From positions 496,001 through 560,000 of the forward strand of contig JAUIMM010002349.1 in the NCBI GenBank assembly GCA_031769625.1: a stretch of DNA of 64,000 nt. The letters run 5' to 3'. Positions within the stretch are counted from its first letter, which is position 1, and the number at the start of each line of letters is the position of its first letter. The translations under genes were made by a program, and so were the position numbers. Of the stretch, positions 36,708 through 49,301 are shown piece after piece. The notes under the pieces are model-generated. The model was not told the DNA's origin. It saw only the letters and a program-made list of their open reading frames with translations, and made no database searches. The DNA comes from Taudactylus pleione. Lineage: Eukaryota; Chordata; Amphibia; Anura; Myobatrachidae.

Positions 36708-39156
36708 GTCAGTTGTGTGTCAAAATTAAGCACCAAAATCAACTTCTGTCACTGCAGCAAATCTTTTTTAAGTTGTACCAACATTTTTAAGCAGAATTTG
36801 GGGATTTTTGAAAAAAAAATATTTCGCCGATTTTTAAGGTCCGGGGCTTATGTAATTTTTCATACGGGTAAATATATTTCTGGTGAGTTCTGTGTCAAAA
36901 TTAAGCACCAAAATCAACTTCTGCCACTGCAGGAAATCTTTTTTAAGTTGTACCAACATTTATAAGCAGAATTTGGGGATTTTTGAAAATAAAAGTTTTG
37001 GCCGATTTTTAAGGTCCGGGGCTTACGTAATTTTTCATAAGGGTAAATATATTTCTGGTGAGGTCTGTGTCAAAATTAAGCACCAAAATCAACTGCTGTC
37101 ACTGCAGCAAATCTTTTTTAAGTTGTACCAACATTTTTAAGCAGAATTTGGGGATTTTTGAAAAAAAAAAATTTTGGCCGATGTTTAAGGTCCGGGGCTT
37201 ACGTAATATTTCATATGGGTAAATATATTTCTGGTGAGTTCTGTGTCAAAATTATGCACCAAAATCAACTTCAGCCACTGCAGGAAATCTTTTTTAAGTT
37301 GTACCAACATTTTTAAGCAGAATTTGGGGAATTTTGAAAAAAAAAAAAATTTTGACCGATTTTTAAGGTCCGGGGCTTATGTTATTTTTCATACGGGTAA
37401 ATATATTCTGGTGAGTTCTATGTCAAAATTAAGCACCAAAATCAACTTCAGCCACCGCAGCAAATCTTTTTTAAGTTGTACCAACATTTTTAAGCAGAAT
37501 TTGGGGATTTTTGAAAATAAAAAATTTTGGCCGATGTTTAAGGTCTGGGGCTTACGTAATTTTTCATAAGGGTAAATATATTTCTGGTGAGTTCTGTGTC
37601 AAAATTAAGCACCAAAATCAACTTCTGCCACTGCAGGAAATCTGTTTTAAGTTGTACCAACATTTTTAAGCAGAATTTGGGGATTTTTGAAAAAAAAAAT
37701 TTTGGCCGATGTTTAAGGTCCGGGGCTTACATAATTTTTCATACGGGTAAATATATTTCTGGTCAGTTGTGTGTCAAAATTAAGCACCAAAATCAACTTC
37801 TGTCACTGCAGCAAATCTTTTTTAAGTTGTACCAACATTTTTAAGCAGAATTTGGGGATTTTTGGAATAAAAAAATTTTGGACAATTTTTAACGTCCGGG
37901 GCTTACGTAATTATTCATAAGGGTAAATATATTTCTGGTAAGTTCTGTGTCTAAATTAAGCACCAAAATCAACTTCTGTCACTGCAGCAAATCTTTTTTA
38001 AGTTGTACCAACATTTTGAAGCAGAATTTGGGGATTTTTGAAAAACAAAAATTTTGGCCTATTTTTAAGGTCCAGGGCTTACGTAATTTTTCATACTGGT
38101 AAATATATTTCTGGTGAGTTGTGTGAAAATTAAGCACCAAAATCAACTTCTGCCACTGCAGGAAATCTTTTTTTAAGTTGTACCAACATTTTTAAGCAGA
38201 ATTTGGGGATTTTGAAAATAAAAATTTTGGCCGATGTTTAAGGTCCGGGGCTTACGTAATTTTTCATAAGGGTAAATATATTTCTGGTGAGTTCTGTGTC
38301 AAAATTAAGCACCAAAATCAACTTCTGTCACTGCAGCAAATCTTTTTTAAGTTGTACCAACATTTTTAAGCAGAATTTGGGGATTTATGAAATTAAAACA
38401 TTTTGGCTGATGTTTAAGGTCCGGGGCTTACGTAATTTTTCATACTAGTAAATATATTTCTGGTGAGTTGTGTGAACATTAAGCACCAAAATCAACTTCT
38501 GTCACTGCAGCAAATCTTTTTTAAGTTGTACCAACATTTTTAAGCAGAATTTGGGGATTTTGAAAAAAAAAATTTTGGCCTATTTTTAAGGTCCAGGGCT
38601 TACGTAATTTTTTATACTGGTAAATATATTTCTGGTGAGTTGTGTGAAAATTAAGCACCAAAATCAACTTCTGTCACTGCAGCAAATCTTTTTTAAGTTG
38701 TACCAACATTTTTAAGCAGAATTTGGGGATTTTTGAAAAAAACAATTTTGGCCGATGTTTAAGGTCCGGGGCTTACATAATTTTTCATACGGGTAAATAT
38801 ATTTCTGGTGAGTTGTGTGAAAATTAAGCACCAAAATCAACTTCTGTCACTGCAGCAAACCTTTTTTAAGTTGTACCAACATTTTTAAGCAGAATTTAGG
38901 GATTTTTGAAAATTAAAAATTTTGGCCGATGTTTAAGGTCCGGGGCTTACATAATTTTTCATATGGGTAAATATATTTCTGGTGAGTTGTGTGAAAATTA
39001 AGCACCAAAATCAACTTCTGTCACTGCAGCAAATCTTTTTTAAGTTGTACCAACATTTTTAAGCAGAATTTGGGGATTTTTGAAGAAAAAAAATTTTGAC
39101 CGATTTTGTAAGGTTCGGGGCTTACGTAATTTTTCATATGTGTAAATATATTTCTG
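36708..39156 (+). repeat. HOR copy E1, 14 monomers (2,449 bp)
   Basis: It matches E0 at an offset of 3,144, but after the K monomer (GAAG at 39,082) the next unit starts at once. The four monomers that follow K elsewhere are absent: TTTACGTTG, AAATTTAGCC, AGCAAAATTTTGGG and GTGTGAAAATT with CAAATATTTTTT. The copy is 700 bases shorter than the typical unit. It shares GTGTAAATAT with the other E copies. Confidence 0.88.
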
Positions 39157-42100
39157 GTGAGTTCTGTGTCAAAATTAAGCACCAAAATCAACTTCTGTCA
39201 CTGCAGCAAATCTTTTTTAAGTTGTACCAACATTTTTAAGCAGAATTTGGGGATTTTTGAAAAAAAAATATTTCGCCGATTTTTAAGGTCCGGGGCTTAT
39301 GTAATTTTTCATACGGGTAAATATATTTCTGGTGAGTTCTGTGTCAAAATTAAGCACCAAAATCAACTTCTGCCACTGCAGGAAATCTTTTTTAAGTTGT
39401 ACCAACATTTATAAGCAGAATTTGGGGATTTTTGAAAATAAAAGTTTTGGCCGGTTTTTAAGGTCCGGGGCTTACGTAATTTTTCATAAGGGTAAATATA
39501 TTTCTGGTGAGGTCTGTGTCAAAATTAAGCACCAAAATCAATTGCTGTCACTGCAGCAAATCTTTTTTAAGTTGTACCAACATTTTTAAGCAGAATTTGG
39601 GGATTTTTGAAAAAAAAAATTTTGGCCGATGTTTAAGGTCCGGGGCTTACGTAATATTTCATATGGGTAAATATATTTCTGGTGAGTTCTGTGTCAAAAT
39701 TATGCACCAAAATCAACTTCAGCCACTGCAGGAAATCTTTTTTAAGTTGTACCAACATTTTTAAGCAGAATTTGGGGAATTTTGAAAAAAAAAAATTTTG
39801 ACCGATTTTTAAGGTCCGGGGCTTATGTTATTTTTCATACGGGTAAATATATTCTGGTGAGTTCTATGTCAAAATTAAGCACCAAAATCAACTTCAGCCA
39901 CCGCAGCAAATCTTTTTTAAGTTGTACCAACATTTTTAAGCAGAATTTGGGGATTTTTGAAAATAAAAAATTTTGGCCGATGTTTAAGGTCTGGGGCTTA
40001 CGTAATTTTTCATAAGGGTAAATATATTTCTGGTGAGTTCTGTGTCAAAATTAAGCACCAAAATCAACTTCTGCCACTGCAGGAAATCTGTTTTAAGTTG
40101 TACCAACATTTTTAAGCAGAATTTGGGGATTTTTGAAAAAAAAAATTTTGGCCGATGTTTAAGGTCCGGGGCTTACATAATTTTTCATACGGGTAAATAT
40201 ATTTCTGGTCAGTTGTGTGTCAAAATTAAGCACCAAAATCAACTTCTGTCACTGCAGCAAATCTTTTTTAAGTTGTACCAACATTTTTAAGCAGAATTTG
40301 GGGATTTTTGGAATAAAAAAATTTTGGACAATTTTTAACGTCCGGGGCTTACGTAATTATTCATAAGGGTAAATATATTTCTGGTAAGTTCTGTGTCTAA
40401 ATTAAGCACCAAAATCAACTTCTGTCACTGCAGCAAATCTTTTTTAAGTTGTACCAACATTTTGAAGCAGAATTTGGGGATTTTTGAAAAACAAAAATTT
40501 TGGCCTATTTTTAAGGTCCAGGGCTTACGTAATTTTTCATACTGGTAAATATATTTCTGGTGAGTTGTGTGAAAATTAAGCACCAAAATCAACTTCTGCC
40601 ACTGCAGGAAATCTTTTTTAAGTTGTACCAACATTTTTAAGCAGAATTTGGGGATTTTTGAAAATAAAAATTTTGGCCGATGTTTAAGGTCCGGGGCTTA
40701 CGTAATTTTTCATAAGGGTAAATATATTTCTGGTGAGTTCTGTGTCAAAATTAAGCACCAAAATCAACTTCTGTCACTGCAGCAAATCTTTTTTAAGTTG
40801 TACCAACATTTTTAAGCAGAATTTGGGGATTTATGAAATTAAAACATTTTGGCTGATGTTTAAGGTCCGGGGCTTACGTAATTTTTCATACTAGTAAATA
40901 TATTTCTGGTGAGTTGTGTGAACATTAAGCACCAAAATCAACTTCTGTCACTGCAGCAAATCTTTTTTAAGTTGTACCAACATTTTTAAGCAGAATTTGG
41001 GGATTTTTGAAAAAAAAAATTTTGGCCTATTTTTAAGGTCCAGGGCTTACGTAATTTTTTATACTGGTAAATATATTTCTGGTGAGTTGTGTGAAAATTA
41101 AGCACCAAAATCAACTTCTGTCACTGCAGCAAATCTTTTTTAAGTTGTACCAACATTTTTAAGCAGAATTTGGGGATTTTTGAAAAAAACAATTTTGGCC
41201 GATGTTTAAGGTCCGGGGCTTACATAATTTTTCATACGGGTAAATATATTTCTGGTGAGTTGTGTGAAAATTAAGCACCAAAATCAACTTCTGTCACTGC
41301 AGCAAACCTTTTTTAAGTTGTACCAACATTTTTAAGCAGAATTTGGGGATTTTTGAAAATTAAAAATTTTGGCCGATGTTTAAGGTCCGGGGCTTACATA
41401 ATTTTTCATATGGGTAAATATATTTCTGGTGAGTTGTGTGAAAATTAAGCACCAAAATCAACTTCTGTCACTGCAGCAAATCTTTTTTAAGTTGTACCAA
41501 CATTTTTAAGCAGAATTTGGGGATTTTTGAAGAAAAAAAATTTTGACCGATTTTGTAAGGTTCGGGGCTTACGTAATTTTTCATATGTGTAAATATATTT
41601 CTGGTGAGTTCTGTGTCAAAATTATGCACCAAAATCAACTTCTGCCACTGCAGGAAATCTTTTTTACGTTGTACCAACATTTTTAAGCAGAATTTGGGGA
41701 TTTTTGAAAATAAAAAATTTTGGCCGATGTTTAAGGTCCGGGGCTTACGTAATTTTTCATATGGGTAAATATAATTCTGGTGAGTTGTGTGAAAATTAAG
41801 CACCAAAATCAACTTCTGTCACTGCAGCAAATCTTTTTTAAGTTGTACCAACATTTTTAAGCAGAATTTGGGGATTTTTGAAAAAAAAAAATTTAGCCGA
41901 TTTTTAAGGTCCAGGGCTTACGTAATTTTTCATATGGGTAAATATAGTTCTGGTGAGTTGTGTGAAAATTATGCGCCAAAATCAACTTCTGTTACTGCAG
42001 CAAATCTTTTTTAATTTGTACCAACATTTTTAAGCAAAATTTTGGGATTTTTGGAAAAAAACTATTTTTGGACAATTTTTAAGGTCCGGGGCTTACGTAA

Positions 42101-42303
42101 TTATTCATAAGGGTAAATATAATTCTGGTGAGTTCTGTGTGAAAATTAAGCACCAAAATCAACTTCTGTCACTGCAGCAAATATTTTTTAAGTTGTACCA
42201 ACATTTTTAAGCAGAATTTGGGGATTTTTGAAAATAAAAAATTTTGGACGATTTTTAAGGTCCGGGGCTTACGTAATTTTTCATAAGGGTAAATATATTT
42301 CTG
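39157..42303 (+). repeat. HOR copy E2, 18 monomers (3,147 bp)
   Basis: It is full length and in register with E1 at 2,449 and with E3 at 3,147. Its first monomer keeps GTGAGTTCTG from the deletion join. It shares GGCCGGTTTTTAAGG (about 39,448) and TCAATTGCTG (about 39,538) with E0 (33,856 and 33,946) but not with E1 or E3-E5. Confidence 0.88.
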
Positions 42304-45300
42304 GTCAGTTGTGTGTCAAAATTAAGCACCAAAATCAACTTCTGTCACTGCAGCAAATCTTTTTTAAGTTGTACCAACATTTTTAAGCAGAATTTGGGGA
42401 TTTTTGAAAAAAAAATATTTCGCCGATTTTTAAGGTCCGGGGCTTATGTAATTTTTCATACGGGTAAATATATTTCTGGTGAGTTCTGTGTCAAAATTAA
42501 GCACCAAAATCAACTTCTGCCACTGCAGGAAATCTTTTTTAAGTTGTACCAACATTTATAAGCAGAATTTGGGGATTTTTGAAAATAAAAGTTTTGGCCG
42601 ATTTTTAAGGTCCGGGGCTTACGTAATTTTTCATAAGGGTAAATATATTTCTGGTGAGGTCTGTGTCAAAATTAAGCACCAAAATCAACTGCTGTCACTG
42701 CAGCAAATCTTTTTTAAGTTGTACCAACATTTTTAAGCAGAATTTGGGGATTTTTGAAAAAAAAAATTTTGGCCGATGTTTAAGGTCCGGGGCTTACGTA
42801 ATATTTCATATGGGTAAATATATTTCTGGTGAGTTCTGTGTCAAAATTATGCACCAAAATCAACTTCAGCCACTGCAGGAAATCTTTTTTAAGTTGTACC
42901 AACATTTTTAAGCAGAATTTGGGGAATTTTGAAAAAAAAAAAAATTTTGACCGATTTTTAAGGTCCGGGGCTTATGTTATTTTTCATACGGGTAAATATA
43001 TTCTGGTGAGTTCTATGTCAAAATTAAGCACCAAAATCAACTTCAGCCACCGCAGCAAATCTTTTTTAAGTTGTACCAACATTTTTAAGCAGAATTTGGG
43101 GATTTTTGAAAATAAAAAATTTTGGCCGATGTTTAAGGTCTGGGGCTTACGTAATTTTTCATAAGGGTAAATATATTTCTGGTGAGTTCTGTGTCAAAAT
43201 TAAGCACCAAAATCAACTTCTGCCACTGCAGGAAATCTGTTTTAAGTTGTACCAACATTTTTAAGCAGAATTTGGGGATTTTTGAAAAAAAAAATTTTGG
43301 CCGATGTTTAAGGTCCGGGGCTTACATAATTTTTCATACGGGTAAATATATTTCTGGTCAGTTGTGTGTCAAAATTAAGCACCAAAATCAACTTCTGTCA
43401 CTGCAGCAAATCTTTTTTAAGTTGTACCAACATTTTTAAGCAGAATTTGGGGATTTTTGGAATAAAAAAATTTTGGACAATTTTTAACGTCCGGGGCTTA
43501 CGTAATTATTCATAAGGGTAAATATATTTCTGGTAAGTTCTGTGTCTAAATTAAGCACCAAAATCAACTTCTGTCACTGCAGCAAATCTTTTTTAAGTTG
43601 TACCAACATTTTGAAGCAGAATTTGGGGATTTTTGAAAAACAAAAATTTTGGCCTATTTTTAAGGTCCAGGGCTTACGTAATTTTTCATACTGGTAAATA
43701 TATTTCTGGTGAGTTGTGTGAAAATTAAGCACCAAAATCAACTTCTGCCACTGCAGGAAATCTTTTTTAAGTTGTACCAACATTTTTAAGCAGAATTTGG
43801 GGATTTTTGAAAATAAAAATTTTGGCCGATGTTTAAGGTCCGGGGCTTACGTAATTTTTCATAAGGGTAAATATATTTCTGGTGAGTTCTGTGTCAAAAT
43901 TAAGCACCAAAATCAACTTCTGTCACTGCAGCAAATCTTTTTTAAGTTGTACCAACATTTTTAAGCAGAATTTGGGGATTTATGAAATTAAAACATTTTG
44001 GCTGATGTTTAAGGTCCGGGGCTTACGTAATTTTTCATACTAGTAAATATATTTCTGGTGAGTTGTGTGAACATTAAGCACCAAAATCAACTTCTGTCAC
44101 TGCAGCAAATCTTTTTTAAGTTGTACCAACATTTTTAAGCAGAATTTGGGGATTTTTGAAAAAAAAAATTTTGGCCTATTTTTAAGGTCCAGGGCTTACG
44201 TAATTTTTTATACTGGTAAATATATTTCTGGTGAGTTGTGTGAAAATTAAGCACCAAAATCAACTTCTGTCACTGCAGCAAATCTTTTTTAAGTTGTACC
44301 AACATTTTTAAGCAGAATTTGGGGATTTTTGAAAAAAACAATTTTGGCCGATGTTTAAGGTCCGGGGCTTACATAATTTTTCATACGGGTAAATATATTT
44401 CTGGTGAGTTGTGTGAAAATTAAGCACCAAAATCAACTTCTGTCACTGCAGCAAACCTTTTTTAAGTTGTACCAACATTTTTAAGCAGAATTTAGGGATT
44501 TTTGAAAATTAAAAATTTTGGCCGATGTTTAAGGTCCGGGGCTTACATAATTTTTCATATGGGTAAATATATTTCTGGTGAGTTGTGTGAAAATTAAGCA
44601 CCAAAATCAACTTCTGTCACTGCAGCAAATCTTTTTTAAGTTGTACCAACATTTTTAAGCAGAATTTGGGGATTTTTGAAGAAAAAAAATTTTGACCGAT
44701 TTTGTAAGGTTCGGGGCTTACGTAATTTTTCATATGTGTAAATATATTTCTGGTGAGTTCTGTGTCAAAATTATGCACCAAAATCAACTTCTGCCACTGC
44801 AGGAAATCTTTTTTACGTTGTACCAACATTTTTAAGCAGAATTTGGGGATTTTTGAAAATAAAAAATTTTGGCCGATGTTTAAGGTCCGGGGCTTACGTA
44901 ATTTTTCATATGGGTAAATATAATTCTGGTGAGTTGTGTGAAAATTAAGCACCAAAATCAACTTCTGTCACTGCAGCAAATCTTTTTTAAGTTGTACCAA
45001 CATTTTTAAGCAGAATTTGGGGATTTTTGAAAAAAAAAAATTTAGCCGATTTTTAAGGTCCAGGGCTTACGTAATTTTTCATATGGGTAAATATAGTTCT
45101 GGTGAGTTGTGTGAAAATTATGCGCCAAAATCAACTTCTGTTACTGCAGCAAATCTTTTTTAATTTGTACCAACATTTTTAAGCAAAATTTTGGGATTTT
45201 TGGAAAAAAACTATTTTTGGACAATTTTTAAGGTCCGGGGCTTACGTAATTATTCATAAGGGTAAATATAATTCTGGTGAGTTCTGTGTGAAAATTAAGC

Positions 45301-45452
45301 ACCAAAATCAACTTCTGTCACTGCAGCAAATATTTTTTAAGTTGTACCAACATTTTTAAGCAGAATTTGGGGATTTTTGAAAATAAAAAATTTTGGACGA
45401 TTTTTAAGGTCCGGGGCTTACGTAATTTTTCATAAGGGTAAATATATTTCTG
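42304..45452 (+). repeat. HOR copy E3, 18 monomers (3,149 bp)
   Basis: It is full length, in register with E4 at exactly 3,149 bases over many markers (42,313/45,462, 43,182/46,331, 43,574/46,723, 44,617/47,767). Differences from its neighbours are single bases or A-run lengths, for example AATTTAGGGATT at about 44,489, shared with E4 and E1. Confidence 0.9.
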
Positions 45453-47902
45453 GTCAGTTGTGTGTCAAAATTAAGCACCAAAATCAACTTCTGTCACTGC
45501 AGCAAATCTTTTTTAAGTTGTACCAACATTTTTAAGCAGAATTTGGGGATTTTTGAAAAAAAAATATTTCGCCGATTTTTAAGGTCCGGGGCTTATGTAA
45601 TTTTTCATACGGGTAAATATATTTCTGGTGAGTTCTGTGTCAAAATTAAGCACCAAAATCAACTTCTGCCACTGCAGGAAATCTTTTTTAAGTTGTACCA
45701 ACATTTATAAGCAGAATTTGGGGATTTTTGAAAATAAAAGTTTTGGCCGATTTTTAAGGTCCGGGGCTTACGTAATTTTTCATAAGGGTAAATATATTTC
45801 TGGTGAGGTCTGTGTCAAAATTAAGCACCAAAATCAACTGCTGTCACTGCAGCAAATCTTTTTTAAGTTGTACCAACATTTTTAAGCAGAATTTGGGGAT
45901 TTTTGAAAAAAAAAATTTTGGCCGATGTTTAAGGTCCGGGGCTTACGTAATATTTCATATGGGTAAATATATTTCTGGTGAGTTCTGTGTCAAAATTATG
46001 CACCAAAATCAACTTCAGCCACTGCAGGAAATCTTTTTTAAGTTGTACCAACATTTTTAAGCAGAATTTGGGGAATTTTGAAAAAAAAAAAAATTTTGAC
46101 CGATTTTTAAGGTCCGGGGCTTATGTTATTTTTCATACGGGTAAATATATTCTGGTGAGTTCTATGTCAAAATTAAGCACCAAAATCAACTTCAGCCACC
46201 GCAGCAAATCTTTTTTAAGTTGTACCAACATTTTTAAGCAGAATTTGGGGATTTTTGAAAATAAAAAATTTTGGCCGATGTTTAAGGTCTGGGGCTTACG
46301 TAATTTTTCATAAGGGTAAATATATTTCTGGTGAGTTCTGTGTCAAAATTAAGCACCAAAATCAACTTCTGCCACTGCAGGAAATCTGTTTTAAGTTGTA
46401 CCAACATTTTTAAGCAGAATTTGGGGATTTTTGAAAAAAAAAATTTTGGCCGATGTTTAAGGTCCGGGGCTTACATAATTTTTCATACGGGTAAATATAT
46501 TTCTGGTCAGTTGTGTGTCAAAATTAAGCACCAAAATCAACTTCTGTCACTGCAGCAAATCTTTTTTAAGTTGTACCAACATTTTTAAGCAGAATTTGGG
46601 GATTTTTGGAATAAAAAAATTTTGGACAATTTTTAACGTCCGGGGCTTACGTAATTATTCATAAGGGTAAATATATTTCTGGTAAGTTCTGTGTCTAAAT
46701 TAAGCACCAAAATCAACTTCTGTCACTGCAGCAAATCTTTTTTAAGTTGTACCAACATTTTGAAGCAGAATTTGGGGATTTTTGAAAAACAAAAATTTTG
46801 GCCTATTTTTAAGGTCCAGGGCTTACGTAATTTTTCATACTGGTAAATATATTTCTGGTGAGTTGTGTGAAAATTAAGCACCAAAATCAACTTCTGCCAC
46901 TGCAGGAAATCTTTTTTAAGTTGTACCAACATTTTTAAGCAGAATTTGGGGATTTTTGAAAATAAAAATTTTGGCCGATGTTTAAGGTCCGGGGCTTACG
47001 TAATTTTTCATAAGGGTAAATATATTTCTGGTGAGTTCTGTGTCAAAATTAAGCACCAAAATCAACTTCTGTCACTGCAGCAAATCTTTTTTAAGTTGTA
47101 CCAACATTTTTAAGCAGAATTTGGGGATTTATGAAATTAAAACATTTTGGCTGATGTTTAAGGTCCGGGGCTTACGTAATTTTTCATACTAGTAAATATA
47201 TTTCTGGTGAGTTGTGTGAACATTAAGCACCAAAATCAACTTCTGTCACTGCAGCAAATCTTTTTTAAGTTGTACCAACATTTTTAAGCAGAATTTGGGG
47301 ATTTTTGAAAAAAAAAAATTTTGGCCTATTTTTAAGGTCCAGGGCTTACGTAATTTTTTATACTGGTAAATATATTTCTGGTGAGTTGTGTGAAAATTAA
47401 GCACCAAAATCAACTTCTGTCACTGCAGCAAATCTTTTTTAAGTTGTACCAACATTTTTAAGCAGAATTTGGGGATTTTTGAAAAAAACAATTTTGGCCG
47501 ATGTTTAAGGTCCGGGGCTTACATAATTTTTCATACGGGTAAATATATTTCTGGTGAGTTGTGTGAAAATTAAGCACCAAAATCAACTTCTGTCACTGCA
47601 GCAAACCTTTTTTAAGTTGTACCAACATTTTTAAGCAGAATTTAGGGATTTTTGAAAATTAAAAATTTTGGCCGATGTTTAAGGTCCGGGGCTTACATAA
47701 TTTTTCATATGGGTAAATATATTTCTGGTGAGTTGTGTGAAAATTAAGCACCAAAATCAACTTCTGTCACTGCAGCAAATCTTTTTTAAGTTGTACCAAC
47801 ATTTTTAAGCAGAATTTGGGGATTTTTGAAGAAAAAAAATTTTGACCGATTTTGTAAGGTTCGGGGCTTACGTAATTTTTCATATGTGTAAATATATTTC
47901 TG

Positions 47903-48601
47903 GTGAGTTCTGTGTCAAAATTATGCACCAAAATCAACTTCTGCCACTGCAGGAAATCTTTTTTACGTTGTACCAACATTTTTAAGCAGAATTTGGGGAT
48001 TTTTGAAAATAAAAAATTTTGGCCGATGTTTAAGGTCCGGGGCTTACGTAATTTTTCATATGGGTAAATATAATTCTGGTGAGTTGTGTGAAAATTAAGC
48101 ACCAAAATCAACTTCTGTCACTGCAGCAAATCTTTTTTAAGTTGTACCAACATTTTTAAGCAGAATTTGGGGATTTTTGAAAAAAAAAAATTTAGCCGAT
48201 TTTTAAGGTCCAGGGCTTACGTAATTTTTCATATGGGTAAATATAGTTCTGGTGAGTTGTGTGAAAATTATGCGCCAAAATCAACTTCTGTTACTGCAGC
48301 AAATCTTTTTTAATTTGTACCAACATTTTTAAGCAAAATTTTGGGATTTTTGGAAAAAAACTATTTTTGGACAATTTTTAAGGTCCGGGGCTTACGTAAT
48401 TATTCATAAGGGTAAATATAATTCTGGTGAGTTCTGTGTGAAAATTAAGCACCAAAATCAACTTCTGTCACTGCAGCAAATCTTTTTTAAGTTGTACCAA
48501 CATTTTTAAGCAGAATTTGGGGATTTTTGAAAAAAAAAATTTTGGCCGATGTTTAAGGTCCGGGGCTTACGTAATATTTCATATGGGTAAATATATTTCT
48601 G
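47903..48601 (+). repeat. Four-monomer duplication in E4, copy 1
   Basis: The monomers are the one with GCCACTGCAGG and TTTACGTTG, the AAATTTAGCC one, the AGCAAAATTTTGGG one and a chimeric fourth. TATGCACC lies at 47,922 here and at 48,621 in copy 2, an offset of 699. Confidence 0.85.
48427..48601 (+). repeat. Chimeric monomer at the E4 duplication join
   Basis: It begins as the fourth post-K monomer (TTCTGTGTGAAAATT). From about 48,480 it reads CAAATCTTTTTTAAG, GAAAAAAAAAATTTTGGCCGATG and ACGTAATATTTCATATGGG, as the third monomer of the E unit does (about 49,690-49,810). The join therefore used a third monomer type and was not a simple end-to-start fusion. Confidence 0.75.
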
Positions 48602-49301
48602 GTGAGTTCTGTGTCAAAATTATGCACCAAAATCAACTTCTGCCACTGCAGGAAATCTTTTTTACGTTGTACCAACATTTTTAAGCAGAATTTGGGGATT
48701 TTTGAAAATAAAAAATTTTGGCCGATGTTTAAGGTCCGGGGCTTACGTAATTTTTCATATGGGTAAATATAATTCTGGTGAGTTGTGTGAAAATTAAGCA
48801 CCAAAATCAACTTCTGTCACTGCAGCAAATCTTTTTTAAGTTGTACCAACATTTTTAAGCAGAATTTGGGGATTTTTGAAAAAAAAAAATTTAGCCGATT
48901 TTTAAGGTCCAGGGCTTACGTAATTTTTCATATGGGTAAATATAGTTCTGGTGAGTTGTGTGAAAATTATGCGCCAAAATCAACTTCTGTTACTGCAGCA
49001 AATCTTTTTTAATTTGTACCAACATTTTTAAGCAAAATTTTGGGATTTTTGGAAAAAAACTATTTTTGGACAATTTTTAAGGTCCGGGGCTTACGTAATT
49101 ATTCATAAGGGTAAATATAATTCTGGTGAGTTCTGTGTGAAAATTAAGCACCAAAATCAACTTCTGTCACTGCAGCAAATATTTTTTAAGTTGTACCAAC
49201 ATTTTTAAGCAGAATTTGGGGATTTTTGAAAATAAAAAATTTTGGACGATTTTTAAGGTCCGGGGCTTACGTAATTTTTCATAAGGGTAAATATATTTCT
49301 G
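48602..49301 (+). repeat. Four-monomer duplication in E4, copy 2
   Basis: This repeats the same four monomers, the fourth in its normal form (CAAATATTTTTTAAG and GGACGATTTTT). The next unit, E5, follows directly. Confidence 0.85.

Larger units (their letters stand above)
45453..49301 (+). repeat. HOR copy E4, 22 monomers (3,849 bp)
   Basis: It matches E3 at 3,149-3,150 bases up to about 48,470, then contains an extra 699-700 bases before returning to register. The extra piece repeats the four monomers that follow K, the same four that E1 lacks. Confidence 0.9.
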
